64,000 nt of DNA from Paramecium sonneborni (Eukaryota > Ciliophora > Oligohymenophorea > Peniculida > Parameciidae): assembly GCA_905182985.1 (NCBI GenBank), contig CAJJDN010000012.1, forward strand, positions 681,802 to 745,801, written 5' to 3'. A program made the position numbers and the translations under genes. Below, one piece after another: positions 51,201 to 63,958 of this stretch. The notes under the pieces were generated by a model. That model searched no databases and was not told the DNA's origin. It saw only the letters and a program-made list of their open reading frames with translations. Each line of letters opens with the position of its first letter. The first letter of the stretch is position 1.

Positions 51201-54200
51201 TTGTTCCCTTAAGATACTCTACAAACATAAACAGATCCTGATTCACATTGAACATTTTATGGTTATGGATCAAAATAAGGTTAAGTATATTCAAAGATGA
51301 AGAAATCGTATTCTTCAGAGTTCTTTAATTAGATTGTTGATTACATTTTTAAATCAAATGTAACAGATTGATCAAATAAGGTACTAGAGGATTTTGTCGG
51401 TTTTGGTAATGATCCAGTAGTAGGAGTATAATGTTTTAAAGTCATATCATAGGAAAAGCTTTACAATTGGAGAGTATTAGTTGAATAGGATTCTAGTCTC
51501 ATTTCAATGTGTTTGTCATCTCCAAGTAGATCAGGAGTATAAAATTAATCAATATCAAATTCAAAGTATTTTTCAGTTCCCGTCCATGGGGGACTACTTA
51601 CTCTAGAGAAGAGTTCCTAATATCCTGTTGTGAAAGATGGATCAGTTCCTAAATCACCTGTCCATCCTTAAATTAATATGTAGGCATGTTATCCTAAAAC
51701 TCTATTGCCATGATATAATTTGCATTCTAGAACTGTAGAAGCAGGAAAACCATTTCTAGCATAACATTAAATGGAATCTCCATTTTTTTTACCAGTTCCT
51801 AAATCATCTTAATATAGATATTCTGATTCTTCCGAAAGAGTTGGGAAATATAATTTTAAGTACCCTCCTGCAAATGATCCTGATGAAGCTGGTATAGTGA
51901 CAGGAAAAGGAATGTTGAATCTAACCACCATCATGTTCTTAGAGTTCATACTTGTAATCAGAGAAATTGCTTCAAAATATTTAAATGCCTTAAATTATGG
52001 AATAAATATGTCACTGTGTTTTAATTCAAGAGTTGTGTAAACATCAAAGATATAAGTATTCATATCTGGTAATTCAAATCCTCTACTTCCATCAATTGAA
52101 TTTTAAGTATCAATAATAACTCTGTAAAGAGTATCTTTTTTTATTATAGTATCTTTTGGAGTGTACATAGATAAGATTCTATTTGTCTTATCATATAAGC
52201 ATTTTTCAGCTGTCAAAAAATTATCATTATGATTATCAAACCATGGTGTATCATCCCATAAACATAAATATTAAGAGCATCTAACCTTATTAAAAAGAGT
52301 AGGAAATTTGATATAAAGAATATCTCCTGCTGCAAGATCATTTTATAAATTAATTCTAAATTCTATAGATCCATAAAGAGTTGATCTTCCTCTTACTCTA
52401 CTTCTATATGGAGTATCCCAATATTCAATATCAGTCGCAACATCTAATGCTGGTTAATTAGCTTCTCCATATGTGACCAATTTATTTAATGGATTTTCAT
52501 TTAAATACCATGTCTTGAATTCCCATTTTTCTGTTATAGTTACTGTATTATCAGGATTCTCCATTCTAACTTTTATTTAAATTTTTCCAGGACCTATAAA
52601 TTTATTAAATCCAGTTATTAGAAGTTAACTATTAGCACCATCATAAGCACATTCAAATCCAACTTTAGATAATACTGATCCTCCTGAAACATCATTTCTG
52701 CAACCATTTTCTCTTATGATTAACCCAGTAGGTATTTTAATTGTTATTGCACCTTGAGTAGGTATGTTTTTTGTATTTGTTACTGTAATTGTATAATCAG
52801 TTATAGTCTCATAAAAACAAAATGTGCATGTCACTGTAGGGAACACTTAAACTGCATCTAAAACTTGAATAAAATCAATCTTATAAACATAAACTAATTT
52901 AGATCGAGTGAAAACAAAGATTTTAATTGGTGGATCTGAGGTTGCTACTAATACTTTAAAAGGTGGTGTTTTAATTGTAACAGAACCAGTTTATAATTAA
53001 GTTGCTGAAATTCCACTATCTGGATATAATCCAATATATGGACCCAAAGGATAAGAATAACAAATATTACCAGCAGGAAAAGAACAAGTGATTTATCCAT
53101 ATGGTAAATCCCAATTAGGTGGAATTTCAAATAGAATCATATCAGCACCTCCACCCATATCGTAATCATTGCTTCCATATTCTAATGTTAGTGTTGCTAC
53201 AGTATCAATTGTTGTAACAGAGAAGAAAGGATTTACTGCTGTAGGCCATACATTTTATAAATCATCTTAAATTAATGCAGGAATATCAACAGCTAATTTA
53301 TTAAAGCCAGGCTATTCTTTAGTTCTTCCAAAAGTACCATTAATTAAATCATAATCAGATGATAAAATAAGTTCACTTGTACCTGTTATGGCATCAGTTC
53401 TTTAAACTTGAATTGTGATCTTAGTTAATTCATAAGTTGAATTAGGATTAAAAATATTTGGTAAATGTATTTCACTATTGGTATTTACATTTATTTAATC
53501 AAAATCTGTAATAATTACTTTTGTTGGATTTGGATAACTACCATAAAATAATCTACATTTTAATTGAGTAATTCCAGGTAATAATGAAAAACCCATTTAA
53601 ATACAAGGTAATTATGTTCTATGAGGTAATCCTGTTCCTAAATCTTATTCAAATCCATTTGTAAAAGTAGGCCAAATAGTTCTATGAAAGAGTACAATAA
53701 TAGAGATTGGATCAGGATTATCAGAAGGTGGAATAGTTATGGTATTAGTAAAATATAATCTATAAACAGACATTCCTTAAAGAGTAGCTGAAGGTGTAAT
53801 AGGATCATAACCAACTTTATTAGCTGACCAAACCCAAAATACTCTAAATTTAGGTGGATCTATTATCATGACTTTTCGAATAAATTGAGGTGTTCCAGTA
53901 TTAACTGTGTCTACTCTTAATTTATAAGTTCCTGCTCTATTATGATGTAATCCTTCTTAATATGTTGCTGAATAATCAGCACCTCTAGTACTTAACATTA
54001 CTAAATGTTCTTAATTAGCTACCATTCCATGATTTAATGGCATAGCCATAGTCATAACTCCACCTGCCCAAGTACAATATCTGGCTAAATGACCATCCAA
54101 TCTACAATGTGGAATACCTCCTGGTGGCATAGATATACCAGTTGTATTAAAAGTAAATACTAATCTTGGAGCTGAATTTGATGTATAACTTGGTATGTTA

Positions 54201-57200
54201 TGATTTGTCTTAACATGCATATAAAATTCACCTCTTGTACCTTCTCTAGCTTTATCATTTATAATTATGAAATCCATCCATTCTAATTTTGGTGGAAAAC
54301 GTTTTGGACCTGTAATATCAATACCTGTTAAAATTCCATTATAACCAGTGTTATAAAAATTATCAACATTTGAAGCTGTAGTAGTTGGAATTGTAGCATC
54401 AAAATATGTTTATATTCTAATAGGGGCTGCAGGTGTTGGTGTTGCAGTTAATCCAGTTTTACCTCTAAATGATAATGTAAATTATGTTAAAACAGGAATT
54501 TCATTGAATTTTGTTAATTAATAATATTTAATTCCACCAACATCTACTAAATTACATTCATGAGTATTTCCTATTCTTTTAGGTGGACTTGTGACTCCTG
54601 ACCAAACATTACATGTTGGAGTGTAATCAACTAATCCATTTTAAACTTCTAATTCTACTAAGCCATTTGCAGGAATCTTATGACAAGTAGTAAATGTTGC
54701 TCTAAATATAATCCATGAATCGAAATCCATATCAACAGCTTAAGATCTATCAGCATTCATTCCTACTGAAGTTTTTGGTAAAATATCAAATACAGGTGGA
54801 CCTAATATACCACCATCTACAAAAATGGCTGAAGTTGGGAAGGTTATTCTTTTAATTTTCCTGTTTTAATTCCAATATATTAATTTTATATCTACTCCAG
54901 GAGTATATATTATTGGATTATAAATATTAACTAATTATACAGGACTATTTGCAGCTATATTTCCAGCATTTACAATTATAAAATAATAATACTCACCTGT
55001 AAGAAAATGATCAATTAAAAATACTGATCCATGAGGACTAGTGACTGATACTCCAAATTAATTTGGAAATCTTGTTTTATCAGCAAACTTAATTAATATA
55101 TGATCTGGAGTTGAATTTGGACAATAAGGATAATTTGTAGTTCCTGTTGAACAAGAAGTAATCACTTCTGTGTGTTAAAATTTTAATGTCCAAGTTGTTA
55201 ATTCACATATTTGTTTTCGTGTTGCTTAAAATGTTGCTTCCAATGTTATATCTTAAACATCTTTAGCTAATAATGGAGGACTTGTAGTTACATCTTTATA
55301 AACATCTCCCTATTTTATAAATCCTACTGATTATTTTAAATAATTCATTGTATATGGTTCATCCAATTCAGTTGTCCAAGCTGATGAAACTGTTACAAAA
55401 CATTACATATCAAAGGCAGTACAAGATTTCACATTTGGAATTACTACAAAAATATTTGTCCCAGTATTTATTCTTGAACTAAATCCACGTACCTATAAAA
55501 TTGCATATTTTCTTATAGTTCCTCCAGAAAACACCCAACATTAAACATTAGGATGACTGGGTCTTATACTAACAAAACATGGAATCCTTTTCTTTGCATC
55601 ATTACCTAATCCAAATCCCAAATCATTTGGCCATGCAGCTGATGACTCATATGTTGAATTTACTGTACTCATATTAAAATTAATTGCTCCTTCATAAGGG
55701 ATGGGCAATATCACAACCACATTTGAATAACATACCATATCAGCATCAACCTAATCAACTGATGTACATTTTATATAAGTTTTAGGTGGTACAAATTAAT
55801 CAGCTGCTATTTCCATTGTATATAAATCTTATTCCAATGGTACTTAATCAAATGTATTATACACACCATCATTGAATGTTAACACTCTAAAATCAAATCT
55901 TCCAGGTATTGGTGTAATCTAAGATACAGCCACTGAAATAGGTAAATCACAATTACTGAGTCCTGTCTATGGATCATATTTCAAATAATCAGTTGATATA
56001 GCAGTTTTAAAACTAAACCTTTATAAATAATAGTTGCATGTTGCTGCTATTTCTGCTCCAAAATTACAAGTTGGAGTGCTACCAACCACATTCCAACCAC
56101 TAAATTGTTATCCACTCATTCTCCACCATAAAGGAATCTAAAAATATACACTTCCATAACTTGTTGGTGAAGTAGTCAATTTTAATTATTTTGTAGGCAT
56201 TGGATATAATCGAAAGTCTAATGGTCCTGTTTTATCTAAAGAAATATTTTGCATTTATTTATATAAATCTATTGCAACAAAGTAAGGACTCTGTATTTCA
56301 GAAATTTAAATAGATCCTGCTTCAACGTTTTAATCGATTCCTTTATAATTGCTACTTGAACCACTTATTACTGGAACCTTTCCAAAAGTTGAATATGTGT
56401 AAATTTAACAATATTGATATAATTTTGAAACTGGTGGATTTACTGCAAAAATTTTAAGAGTAATTTCTTAGGGTGAAAATGAAGCAAAATCTGAAATTGT
56501 TATATTTTGACCACTTGTTACACAAGATATCGGAGTTGTTCCATTTTATGACAAACCAGATATTATTCTACATGTAGGATCCAAAGTAAATTTATAAATA
56601 ACCGTAGAGCCGTTTGGAAAGGTCTATTACAGACTTGGAAATATATAGTCTATTTTTCCAGGGTAAGGGATCTTATTTTATGGAGTAAATTTAATTGTAT
56701 AATCTATTCTTAAATTCTAATTTAATGGTGCTCCAGCAATTGATGGATTAATAATCTGTCCAGGTGTTATTGATGTTACTCCTACATTGAAATATTCTAT
56801 AACTGTATTAACTAGAGGTTCTAATGTTTCAAAGATGAATGGGTCTGAATTACCAGATGCAGATGGGTTTATAACATTCTTCAATTTTACTTTATGCTAA
56901 CCTTTAGGTAATGCTGCATTTATGGCACTAAAGTATATTCTTCTTCCTTCTACTTAACAATTTAAATCTTATTATGTATCTACCAATACGCATTCTACAT
57001 TTGATATATCAAATCCTTCTGCTATTTCAGCTCTAAACCAACATCCTTTTACTAAATCTATTTTAGTAGTAAATTAAATAACATAATTTGTAACATAACC
57101 TCCTAATTTTGAACCATCATTTATTATTTAACCTTCAGATGCTAATTGATATTATTATTATTCTTACCTAAAGTATGTTTTTCATACACAGGAGCGAAGC

Positions 57201-57774
57201 CAACTGTCCCAAAATTTAAATTCTAATCAACAGGAACAGTATCTCGTAAAGTGATTATTTATAAAAAACCACTAGATTTCCCTCCTAATCCTACTGGATT
57301 TTTGTTATATTTTATTCTGACCTTCTAGCTTCCAGCATTTAGAGGTTCTGATCCAAAAAATATTGTAATAGTTCTATTGCTAGCTGTATAATAATTTGTT
57401 GCTGGTATAGTCACTGGAGGCTCAACATATGGTATGCATTTTGTCGTTGTTGAAAATGTGTATTCTATGTAACATTCCTTGTCTATATTAGCTGCCTATT
57501 TTTATATTATTAAAACATCCTTACCCCCATTATGTCATCCTGTAATAGACGTAGTTATGTTCCATCAAATTCCTAAGGAAAAGTTATTTATAATCTTCCA
57601 TTTGAAGCAATTCTTGTACTCACTGATAAGAAAATATCGTAAAAAGTATAAGCATCTTCATTATTCCTATAAGGTACAATTGGATTTGCACGATCAGGGT
57701 ATATGAAATCTATGAATTTACTAAATTCACATACCTGCTATGATTTATGTAATTAATGCGAAAAGTAAAATCAT
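36218..57774 (-). CDS. Giant secreted/surface protein with many Ig-like-type beta repeats (~7141 aa)
   Basis: A single minus-strand gene over 21.5 kb. I found five introns: 57710-57734, 57496-57524, 57142-57167, 36525-36550 and 36337-36361. With these removed the length is exactly 7142 codons. I translated several long stretches and found no TGA; the whole length was not re-read base by base. The start MILLFALITQIIA is a signal peptide. The C-terminus ends in KKYLESSLLSIIMMIIFILG, a terminal hydrophobic tail that fits a GPI signal or a tail anchor. The body is Thr/Ser/Pro/Gly/Asn-rich beta-type sequence in which a strand-turn phrase recurs (NIPTQGAITIKIPTGL near 52700, VPASGEIVLKMPKEW near 39290, IPAGGSINIAFPNRG near 39740, QAGDQVILTFPQEF near 40120). 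Cysteines are scattered, unlike the periodic Cys of Paramecium surface antigens. No enzyme domain seen. Role in adhesion or the cell coat is inference. Confidence 0.8.
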
Positions 57775-57988
57775 ATTAAAAATAATTAATTAATTATAAC
57801 TATTCACAACCCTAATACTCAAATTTCCAAAAATGCGTACTATTTTTAACATCCATATTTAATTTAACCACCTCATCTATTTAATCTTTTTACTTACCAA
57901 TCTTCTTCTCTATTTCTTTTGTTTCTAATCAAATATTCACTTTTAAATAATCATATAAACAACATAATTAATCTTATTAATATTATTA
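57775..57988. promoter_or_regulatory. Divergent promoter region
   Basis: 214 nt between the start of the giant gene (-) and the start of the small gene at 57989 (+). Very A/T-rich, with no frame of interest. It must serve both genes; no specific element can be named. Confidence 0.4.
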
Positions 57989-58834
57989 ATGCAAAAAAAT
58001 GTTATCTTAGATTACTTATAGAATGGCTCTTCTTATTATCCTTTTGGGGAATAGCCTTAATCAAATGAAGTGCTTCTTGATCATTTCATTCCATTTCAAA
58101 AAGAAAGAGATAAAATTGGAAAATTGATTAAACCAAATGATCCTAATTGTATTAAAAATAAAAAGAACAATAAATAAAATTACACTGATCATTCTTATTC
58201 TAATAGTGATATACTTAATTTTAATAAACTAAACACTGAATCAGATTATTCAAAATTCATAACTCAATCATAAACAATACCACATTTACCATTAATTTAT
58301 TAACCTTAACTTCCAACATAGGTTTTAGCAATTAAACAATCAAAATATAAATTGAACCAAAATTCTATTGAAATAGGTTAATAACTAAAAAAATTGAACA
58401 AAAACTCTTTACAATCAAAGGCCTCACTCTTAAGCAGAAAAACCAAGTCTTTAGCTTTTTAAATACCAGCTCTTGGTATTTATAATCCAAATCCTTCTCC
58501 TAAACACTTACCTAATATATTAATTAAATCAAAATCCAACCACAAAATAGAAGAAATTGCTCCTAAAATTTAAATTTCGGTGAGCCCTTCATAAAAATTC
58601 AAAAAGAATGATTTTGAAATGATGTTTGCAAAATAAATGGCTTAAATTAAACGAGAAGTAGATAATGAAATGAAAAGAAACCCTAATCAAATATTTAGGG
58701 TTGATAAATTTGATATTAAAGAAAACTTGGATCTCGAAGAAGCTGATTAACTCAAATGTCGTATGAAAGGATATTTTTAAAGCGTTAAAGAGAGTTTTAT
58801 TAAAATCAAAAATTTGATGAATGTTAAAAAATGA
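57989..58834 (+). CDS. Uncharacterised basic protein (281 aa)
   Basis: Single exon, 282 codons, ATG 57989 to TGA 58834. It begins MQKNVILDYLQNGSSYYPFG. It is rich in Lys, Asn, Ser and Gln with proline-containing low-complexity stretches (IPHLPLIYQPQLPTQVLAIK, IPALGIYNPNPSPKHLPNI) and a charged helical C-terminus (FEMMFAKQMAQIKREVDNEM). No signal peptide or membrane segment and no domain recognised. It is probably cytoplasmic or cytoskeleton-associated, but that is a guess from composition. Confidence 0.65.
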
Positions 58835-59587
58835 ATCTTTGAAAATTTTATATTTAAATATATATATCTTGATGATTCTAGAAAAATATTTATCTTACAA
58901 TTTAATAATCAAAATCATAAAACATCAAAATAAATTTAACTTAACTTTATCTTTTAGTTATAGTAAAAGATATTAATATTATATAAATAATACAAATCTA
59001 ATTTATCATAAATTTAAGTTCTAAAAACTTGATGATTATAAATCAAAAATTTATGGTATATCCATAGATTAAGTTAAAAAAACCATAATTTGAAAAAAAA
59101 AATGATTTTTAATATAATATTTTTTTATAAAATAAAGTTACATACCAAAAAAATTAAATGGTATTTATTAAATAATACAAAGAATTTTTCTGTTAAAAGT
59201 ATATTATTTGAAATTTTTTATAGTGTAAAATTAAATATTAAACAAATAGTTAAATTTTTATCCAAAATTTACAATCATAAAGTTTATTTATTTTATTATT
59301 ATAAATTAATAAAACAATTTTATAAAATAATAGTTGTCTAATCTATATTATTTATAAAAAACTAAAATTTATATTTTAATTAGTATTTTTTGATTAAACG
59401 AATATCTTAAAGTGAATTACTTATAATTTTCATTTAAATTGTTTTTAAGAATAAATAAAGAAACTACAATTTATATCTACAGAACTTAAGTAAATTTATT
59501 TTTTCCCCTTTAGATTCAATTATGAAAATAAGATCATTATTAAAATACATATTCAATAATTTATTTCATATTTTCACCTTTTTACTT
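58835..59587. other. Very AT-rich intergenic stretch
   Basis: About 750 nt with almost no G or C, especially 59080-59460. A long open frame on the plus strand from about 59090 is explained by the scarcity of G (so no TGA) and has Lys/Ile/Phe/Tyr/Asn-only composition. I see nothing functional here beyond the 3' flanks of two converging genes. Confidence 0.5.
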
Positions 59588-60586
59588 TCAAAAGTTTGCC
59601 GCATCTATATGGGTTGCTATTTCTTGTATAATTCTAATATGATTTTTTCTGATTTATTTTGACTATTCTTCACCAATAGGTTTTTGATCTTAAGTAATCA
59701 ATTATTTTGGAATGTTTTTGATGAGTTAATAATTATTTTTTAAAGATTATCTGATTTTGAACATATAATTTTCTAAATAAGTTTGAATTTTTATTCCAAT
59801 TGATATGTAAATGATTTTAAAACTATATTGAGACATTTAGGCAAACCTAATTTAAAGATGTAATTTTTCATAATATTATTCACTATCAGTCAAAATGATT
59901 AGATGAATGAGTTTATTTTTTAATTTGAGTTTGTCCTACAAAAAATCTAGTAATTCTTTAAAAGATTCATATTGTAATTTTTCAAATTCCTAATTGCTTA
60001 TAATCTTGAAATTGTTTGTTGGGTTATTATGCCAATTGATTTCTAATCGCTTTTTTGGGGGGACCTTTGAAAATATTTCTAAATAACATTTTAACAAGGA
60101 ATCACTGTATGTCTTTAAAGTTTCATTCTTATCGATTAAAAAAATAAGAAATTTTTCAGACAATATTTCATCATTCTTTTTATTATTTTAAGGAAGTTAA
60201 TTTAATTAAATATAAGGATCAATTTAATGATTAATTTCAAAATCCATTTTCTTAAAATTTTCCATTATATTCTTGAATTTAATAATATTGATTTCAGTTT
60301 TTAATGAGTTTAGAATTTAAAACTATTCATTAACGTTAATCAGGAATTAAAATTGCTCAATTGTTGATATATTGAAAATTTCTGAGGAAAAAAAAGCTTC
60401 TGTATAAGTAATAAAAGATGTCATCAGCACTTAAATTTCTGTCATCTTTTATTCTTAGAAATTTTCAAATAATTCACAAAATTTTTTTATACAATTAGTA
60501 AATATTTTTCTAAATTCCTCAAAACAATCAAAAGAAATTTTCTGTTTGTTTTGAGAATTCAAATTAAACAAATTTTCAAAACTCCT
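59555..60586. repeat. Assembly duplication 3, left copy
   Basis: Bases 59555-60586 recur as 60588-61619 (offset 1033), with no difference in the stretches I compared and a single N at 60587 between them. This is the same pattern as the two duplications near the left end. Confidence 0.9.
59588..60586 (-). pseudogene. Duplicated 3' fragment of the VWA-domain gene (assembly artefact)
   Basis: Identical to the last 333 codons of the gene ending at 60621 and cut off upstream by the N at 60587. No mutations. It should be regarded as the same locus represented twice, with this copy showing the true downstream flank. Confidence 0.85.
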
Positions 60587-60587
60587 N

Positions 60588-61619
60588 AATAATTTATTTC
60601 ATATTTTCACCTTTTTACTTTCAAAAGTTTGCCGCATCTATATGGGTTGCTATTTCTTGTATAATTCTAATATGATTTTTTCTGATTTATTTTGACTATT
60701 CTTCACCAATAGGTTTTTGATCTTAAGTAATCAATTATTTTGGAATGTTTTTGATGAGTTAATAATTATTTTTTAAAGATTATCTGATTTTGAACATATA
60801 ATTTTCTAAATAAGTTTGAATTTTTATTCCAATTGATATGTAAATGATTTTAAAACTATATTGAGACATTTAGGCAAACCTAATTTAAAGATGTAATTTT
60901 TCATAATATTATTCACTATCAGTCAAAATGATTAGATGAATGAGTTTATTTTTTAATTTGAGTTTGTCCTACAAAAAATCTAGTAATTCTTTAAAAGATT
61001 CATATTGTAATTTTTCAAATTCCTAATTGCTTATAATCTTGAAATTGTTTGTTGGGTTATTATGCCAATTGATTTCTAATCGCTTTTTTGGGGGGACCTT
61101 TGAAAATATTTCTAAATAACATTTTAACAAGGAATCACTGTATGTCTTTAAAGTTTCATTCTTATCGATTAAAAAAATAAGAAATTTTTCAGACAATATT
61201 TCATCATTCTTTTTATTATTTTAAGGAAGTTAATTTAATTAAATATAAGGATCAATTTAATGATTAATTTCAAAATCCATTTTCTTAAAATTTTCCATTA
61301 TATTCTTGAATTTAATAATATTGATTTCAGTTTTTAATGAGTTTAGAATTTAAAACTATTCATTAACGTTAATCAGGAATTAAAATTGCTCAATTGTTGA
61401 TATATTGAAAATTTCTGAGGAAAAAAAAGCTTCTGTATAAGTAATAAAAGATGTCATCAGCACTTAAATTTCTGTCATCTTTTATTCTTAGAAATTTTCA
61501 AATAATTCACAAAATTTTTTTATACAATTAGTAAATATTTTTCTAAATTCCTCAAAACAATCAAAAGAAATTTTCTGTTTGTTTTGAGAATTCAAATTAA
61601 ACAAATTTTCAAAACTCCT
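60588..61619. repeat. Assembly duplication 3, right copy
   Basis: Second copy of 59555-60586. On its right the sequence continues into the intact upstream part of the VWA-domain gene. Confidence 0.9.
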
Positions 61620-62996
61620 CTAAATTTGTAATTACAATTTGTTTATTTAATCCTCTAAATTATCACTTTTAGGCTATTCAAGTAATTCCTAAATATTTTC
61701 TGGATTTTCGCTGTTAATTCTAATTTTGAATTATTAAATATATTAATATAAAGCTTCATCTTAGGGGCTTGATGTAGCTATTTTTTCAAGAACTTTCAAA
61801 ATTAATTGAATTAGTTCTAATTATTGAGAATTTTCTTCACTTTATGTAATCCCTATATTGAGTTTATGCAATAATGTAAAAGTGGATTTAAATTCATCAA
61901 TGATTTCATTAATTTAAAGTAACTCATATCTTTGAAAAGTATTTTCTATAGATTTTCTGAAAAATTATAAAATTAAATTAGGATCATCGCATTTTACTAA
62001 TTATTAATTTTGTATAATAATTTTTTAATCTGCCTATGCTAAAAATAATTCATTTGATGCAACATATTTTTAAGATTATTTTGTGGAAATCGATGTATAA
62101 ATATCAAAACATAATTAGTGATATTAAGGTGTTATTGCTAATAATTTTCTAATATATTAAAAAGCTAATTTTAACTCTTATTAAATTTGAAGATAACTTT
62201 GATGATCAGAACGTGTAATTTAATATAATGGATTATAAGTATAATCTTAATTTTCAATATTTTACTTTAAGCTTTGAATGATATTTTTGGGAAATTAATT
62301 ACCAATTGAAATACATAGAAATTATACAGAATAACGAGATTTTATTAATTGACATAATTCCATGATAGCATTGATATCAAATTATTCTCTTCCATCTGAA
62401 ACTAAAATGATTGTCACATATTGAAAAGGAAATTAAGTAGTTGAAAGCATAAATTTAAATAATTAAGCCATTACAGTAGTTAAATTTCCTCGTGTTTCGT
62501 TTAAGTATGGATAAATATCGTGTAAATCATATGACCATTAGAATTGTCTTCTTTGATTTTCCTACAAATCTCCAAATTCTTATTCGTAAGTTTATATGAT
62601 ATATTTGTATTCTCTATTCATAGAAGAGGTACCATCAATAAGTGTTATTGGAACGGATAAGATTTCTTAAGTCTATGGAGCCTGATAAAGCTAATATTCC
62701 ATTAAAATTTTAATATATTAATATTTCTATTAATGGATTTGATAAAAATTTTATTTAAGTATTAAAGAAATTAATTATATTGATTGAATATAGAAATATA
62801 TCACATAGAAGAGAGCTTTATAAATAGCATTAACTTCTACTAAATAATACTGGAGAAATATTCTTGTAGATTTTATTGGAGCAGCATTGAAAGCTAATGA
62901 TTAATTGAATTTATATTATTTAAGTATGTATATTATAAATATTATTATTATTATTTCCTCCATTTAATTAAGATCTTCCTCAATATAATATTCCAT
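60621..62996 (-). CDS. von Willebrand factor A-domain protein (693-791 aa depending on start)
   Basis: Intronless frame ending at TGA 60621. From ATG 62702 it gives 693 residues; the frame is open further up to ATG 62996 (MEYYIEEDLNQMEE...), adding 98 mostly hydrophobic residues, and meets a TGA just above. The first VWA domain has the metal site VPITLIDGTSSM (DxTxS type; about residue 121 with the long start) and FQYVTIILVSDGREQF. A second VWA-like strand pattern near the C-terminus (LIHLIILTDSEQYYEKL, FKIIYISIGIKI) lacks the DxSxS motif. The centre is a long helical, Gln-rich region. VWA domains bind protein partners through a metal ion. The true start is uncertain; the downstream ATG gives the more typical N-terminus. 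Confidence 0.75.
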
Positions 62997-63263
62997 AGTT
63001 AGAATTTAATTGATTTTTTCTATTTTTTAAATTAGTCCAATTATTTTCCTTCAAATTTTTTAGTTGCCAATATATAAAGGTATTTTGTAAAAGCTAATTT
63101 TTCTTCTCAATGAGTTAAAATTTTAGGAGGTTTTTAAAGTTGTAGATTTAGTTTTGCATAGGTTATTATTAATGCTCAATCTTTAAAATTTACTATTATT
63201 CTTTTTACATTTATTGTTATTATTAGCTGATTCGTAATATTAATGTTATGAAAAATTAATTCA
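62997..63263. other. Unassigned stretch between two minus-strand genes
   Basis: A minus-strand frame here (63040-63240, NNLCKTKSTTLKTSQNFNSL) has protein-like composition but no ATG. It is separated by two consecutive TGA codons from the gene ending at 63264. It could be 3' exon material of that gene in a decayed state, or chance. Confidence 0.25.
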
Positions 63264-63958
63264 TCATTTGTAATAATTAATTATAGATTAAAGAATAATC
63301 TTGTGAAGAGATTTCAAGTTTTCAAATTATGTTTCATCAAGAAATTTTCTTTTAATAACAATTAACTTACTTTATCCAAACAATTAAGTTAATGATTTTT
63401 AATCTAAATTTGAAAAAAATAATCCCTTCTTTCTGATTCTATTGTTATTTGATTAAAAGACAATTATGTATATATATAAACATTTAGAAAATTTAAAATC
63501 CATAAATAAAGGATGTTTAATCTAGTTTAGATAACGATCTATCTATACTTGATTTCTTATATTTGGGGCTATAAAATAATTGAATGATCCATTATCATTA
63601 TTTTCAATTAGAATATCAATTACTTCTTTAAAATGTTTTTCTTTTTTGATAAAGTTACCCTCTAAATATTAAGGTTTGAAAGTTTAGATGTATTAGATTT
63701 ATCTATGTTAATTTTGAGCACTTTTCCTCCTGTCTACAAAAACAGGTGGTGATTGTATGCAAGCAATAATGTTCTCTTTCTCTTTGAGTAAAGTTAATAA
63801 CTAAAATCAAATCCCTTAGTGATTATAGGTAGTGCAGTTAAATTTCACTCTCTAAATTTGTTTTTAAAAAATACCCATCTATTGTTTAAAAGTTACAATA
63901 TAATTCCTTCTAATCCAACTTCTTCAAAAAGGTCAGTTTGCAATACCTTCACTGCCAT
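63264..63958 (-). CDS. Uncharacterised gene; 5' splicing unresolved
   Basis: The minus strand from about 63650 to TGA 63264 is clearly coding: EVIDILIENNDNGSFNYFIA, LNQIKHPLFMDFKF, LFFSNLDQKSLTQLFGQSK and RKFLDETQFENLKSLHKI. The likely start is ATG 63958 (MAVK), with a 28-nt intron directly after codon 4 giving LDQKELYCNFQTIDGYFL. The middle (63650-63800) reads well in more than one frame, and I could not find a set of small introns that joins everything. Either one or two more introns are missed or the gene carries a frameshift. No domain recognised. Confidence 0.5.

Noticed and set aside
59090..59341. Plus-strand ORF of 83 residues
   Set aside because: Made almost only of Lys, Ile, Phe, Tyr, Asn and Leu in DNA with hardly any G; open by chance.
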